DNA of 16,868 nt, from contig JAFTCU010000132.1 in the NCBI GenBank assembly GCA_017454585.1, positions 1 through 16,868 of the forward strand. The letters are read 5' to 3'. Below the pieces are notes generated by a model. The model was not told the DNA's origin. It did no database searches and saw nothing but the letters and a program-made list of their open reading frames with translations. The position numbers and the translations under genes were made by a program. This DNA comes from Thermoguttaceae bacterium. GTDB lineage: Bacteria > Planctomycetota > Planctomycetia > Pirellulales > Thermoguttaceae. Shown here piece after piece: positions 16,301 to 16,868 of the stretch (positions are counted from its first letter, which is position 1; each line of letters opens with the position of its first letter).

Positions 16301-16531
16301 CAGATCGACCCGAAACACGTGCGAGTCGGTTACATTCTGGTCCCAAAAAAGGTGGAAAGCACACAATTCTGTGCGGCGGACTGGTCCGAATCGGTCTTCC
16401 GGACGGCCGAGGAGAAAATCCGTGAAATCGCGGCAAAGGTTCACGCGAAAGAATTCCCCAATACAGGCGACCTCTCCATCTGGGACCGTGACACTGTGCT
16501 GGAATGGATCGCGAACGGCCCGGAAAAATAG
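13382..16531 (+). CDS. AddB-like PD-(D/E)XK nuclease with inactive helicase part
   Basis: 1049 residues. The C-terminal quarter is a RecB/AddB-type nuclease: H765 in GTLFHDVLQAFG, D901 in GKLDRIDV, D919 and K921 in WDYKT, and Q950/Y954 in QLPLY. The N-terminal three quarters resemble the AddB helicase-like region (YVLVFPNRASSKRF, then GCVDLSALQREFL, then SSDGQSLFPSRLL). No Walker A sequence exists, and the 18-bp gap leaves no room for one upstream. The Cys set that holds an Fe-S cluster in Bacillus AddB is not seen; the expected first site reads YIQNPYIFYLQ. AddB works with AddA in double-strand break end resection at Chi-like sites. No AddA is in the window. Translation starts without a visible Shine-Dalgarno sequence. 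COG3893-like 'inactivated helicase' proteins are the closest known type. Confidence 0.85.
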   Translation: MNRIFLDWNQPSIPALIDCLLAAYRVPGSNYYDLSDYVLVFPNRASSKRFLTLLADCAWQNHCTIEPPRVKHMGDFMELLYEQKAPCASLLTQQVLWAEALREVHAEAPNLFASMFPAAPDEKDTEAWHILGVQLTEIFQEIARENLSFKEVYALCQALAAEAEQTKKTFFPFQEVRRWEFLAAVESLYFQRLDTAGLWDRQAARLFALRNNPIPTAGNAPASPSASGLNLLTSHDFQINFRLGIVGCVDLSALQREFLKRVSAQTDVFIFAPESMQDRFEEDGTLKTGHWSQIDPELNERLKQNLFQETKPEEQVQRVIEWLRKIAPQTSIDEITLGLVDESLEPILLQQLALNGVPTIRSGKKMLPDLQPWRLVKRMYEYFQSIASYQPGKPLAELMEAVGPEYETLALFLRQEDVGNYLRSLHDETGEPLIPGDWIVELDKYFNQYYPARMPHPASKGAENLRNGFPNLFCAYQTIHSILFEYAVEYVNFHSLLSIVMQFLKRICCWKVNYDSEDEEEYQIIRGCMELNHVFSDKLQIPQQFLPFLDLNLPQALSLLLNQTTSKQMVTSSIPGTISIQRWLDLALDDSSALALLGMNENFIPESISEHIFLPNQLREKLHVKTNQNRLERDIYNLSLILASRRDICVTLGRISSDGQSLFPSRLLLTDTSDALIPQVIELFDEPKEPELTGIQKSGQKKASRLFQTPAIPESFPPICDMSVTDFAVYIQNPYIFYLQRVLRLNEVNDSARELDAANFGTLFHDVLQAFGQKEIARQKESNLNSLTESARLNDPEAFKAEKNRIQNDLLGILKQYSFARFGAQALPIVQIQCCQLEERLKFLAEKQTEQYRDGWRIWAVEHPLTAYLRENGGAGEILKFGPTKPLETSPKPMLIHGKLDRIDVRRLEDGSTEWRIWDYKTFKETPTEKHFGRKQLKDSVEPDDWKDFQLPLYLHLLRSARQSGLPEYKDLNQIDPKHVRVGYILVPKKVESTQFCAADWSESVFRTAEEKIREIAAKVHAKEFPNTGDLSIWDRDTVLEWIANGPEK

Positions 16532-16547
16532 GAAACGAGAATTTAAA

Positions 16548-16868
16548 ATGCACGCTTTGGCCACCCTGCTTTTTTCACTTTTCCTCACAGTGCCTCTTTT
16601 CGCCGCGGGGGTCAATGAGCCGCCCAGCGAAAAAACGCCTAGTGATGGTTTCGCGGTCTCGCACGACGAAACGCTTTACGGAAAGGCTTTGGCCGTCCGG
16701 AAAGTCGAGGACTCGTTGAATACGACCGACCTGGCGCTCCACGGCGACCGGCTTTTTGCCGTCGGAAATGGCCATTTGACCGTTTACGACGTTTCCGACC
16801 CCCAAAACCCGCGCGAAACCGCCACGCTGCTCGGCTTGGGCGAGTCCCGCCAGGTCGTCTGGTACAAG
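16548..16868 (+). CDS. Secreted LVIVD-repeat-type beta-propeller protein (partial, C-terminus off the right edge)
   Basis: 107 codons are visible from the ATG, 16 bp after the nuclease stop. Residues 1-20 form a signal peptide (MHALATLLFSLFLTVPLFAA). A short Pro/Ser linker follows. Residues about 57-107 read TTDLALHGDRLFAVGNGHLT, then VYDVSDPQNPRETATL. This matches the LVIVD repeat pattern (a strand, then 'v.DvsdP.nP'), which builds beta-propellers in exported proteins. The function is unknown; binding or sensing at the cell surface is a guess. The base composition is GC-richer than the genes just before it, like the secreted gene at the left edge. Confidence 0.7.
   Translation, partial: MHALATLLFSLFLTVPLFAAGVNEPPSEKTPSDGFAVSHDETLYGKALAVRKVEDSLNTTDLALHGDRLFAVGNGHLTVYDVSDPQNPRETATLLGLGESRQVVWYK

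Overview
The window looks like chromosomal DNA of a Planctomycetota-type bacterium, or at least of the PVC superphylum. This placement is an inference, not a search result. It rests on a large SEC-C protein that opens with the variant motif CPGGTGKKIKFCC, on long secreted carbohydrate-active-type proteins, on several starts without a Shine-Dalgarno sequence, and on a very large cytoplasmic coiled-coil protein. There is no rRNA, tRNA, insertion sequence, phage gene or CRISPR array that I can support.

Left part (1-4606): two secreted proteins are transcribed divergently from a 176-bp promoter region. The left one (minus strand, C-terminus outside the window) has a signal peptide, a long beta-rich region and the start of a TIM barrel resembling GH101-type glycosidases. 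The right one is a 678-residue GHL10/DUF187-type glycoside-hydrolase-like protein with a beta-sandwich-like N-terminus. Both probably act on glycans outside the cytoplasm. A strong hairpin (4564-4606) ends this block.

Middle part (4633-9198): a 1086-residue, almost entirely coiled-coil protein lies on the minus strand. It has no proline in its first 801 residues, has cysteines only near its two ends, and contains long-period internal repeats. Across a 404-bp AT-rich intergenic region, a single-domain CheY/PleD-like response regulator is transcribed the other way from a clear extended -10 promoter decorated with direct repeats. A small three-helix membrane protein of unknown function follows it.

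Right part (9296-16868): five genes run in the same direction with gaps of 16-72 bp after the first. They encode a SEC-C/TPR-like protein, thymidylate kinase (tmk), a DegT/DnrJ/EryC1/StrS sugar aminotransferase, an AddB-like PD-(D/E)XK nuclease with a degenerate helicase part, and the beginning of a secreted LVIVD-repeat-type protein. Tmk and the AddB-like nuclease suit a DNA precursor/repair theme. The aminotransferase belongs to surface sugar synthesis, so the cluster is functionally mixed.

The most unusual objects are the giant rod protein with its internal repeats, its divergent pairing with a stand-alone receiver domain, and the AddB-like nuclease that lacks both the Walker A and the usual iron-sulfur cysteines.
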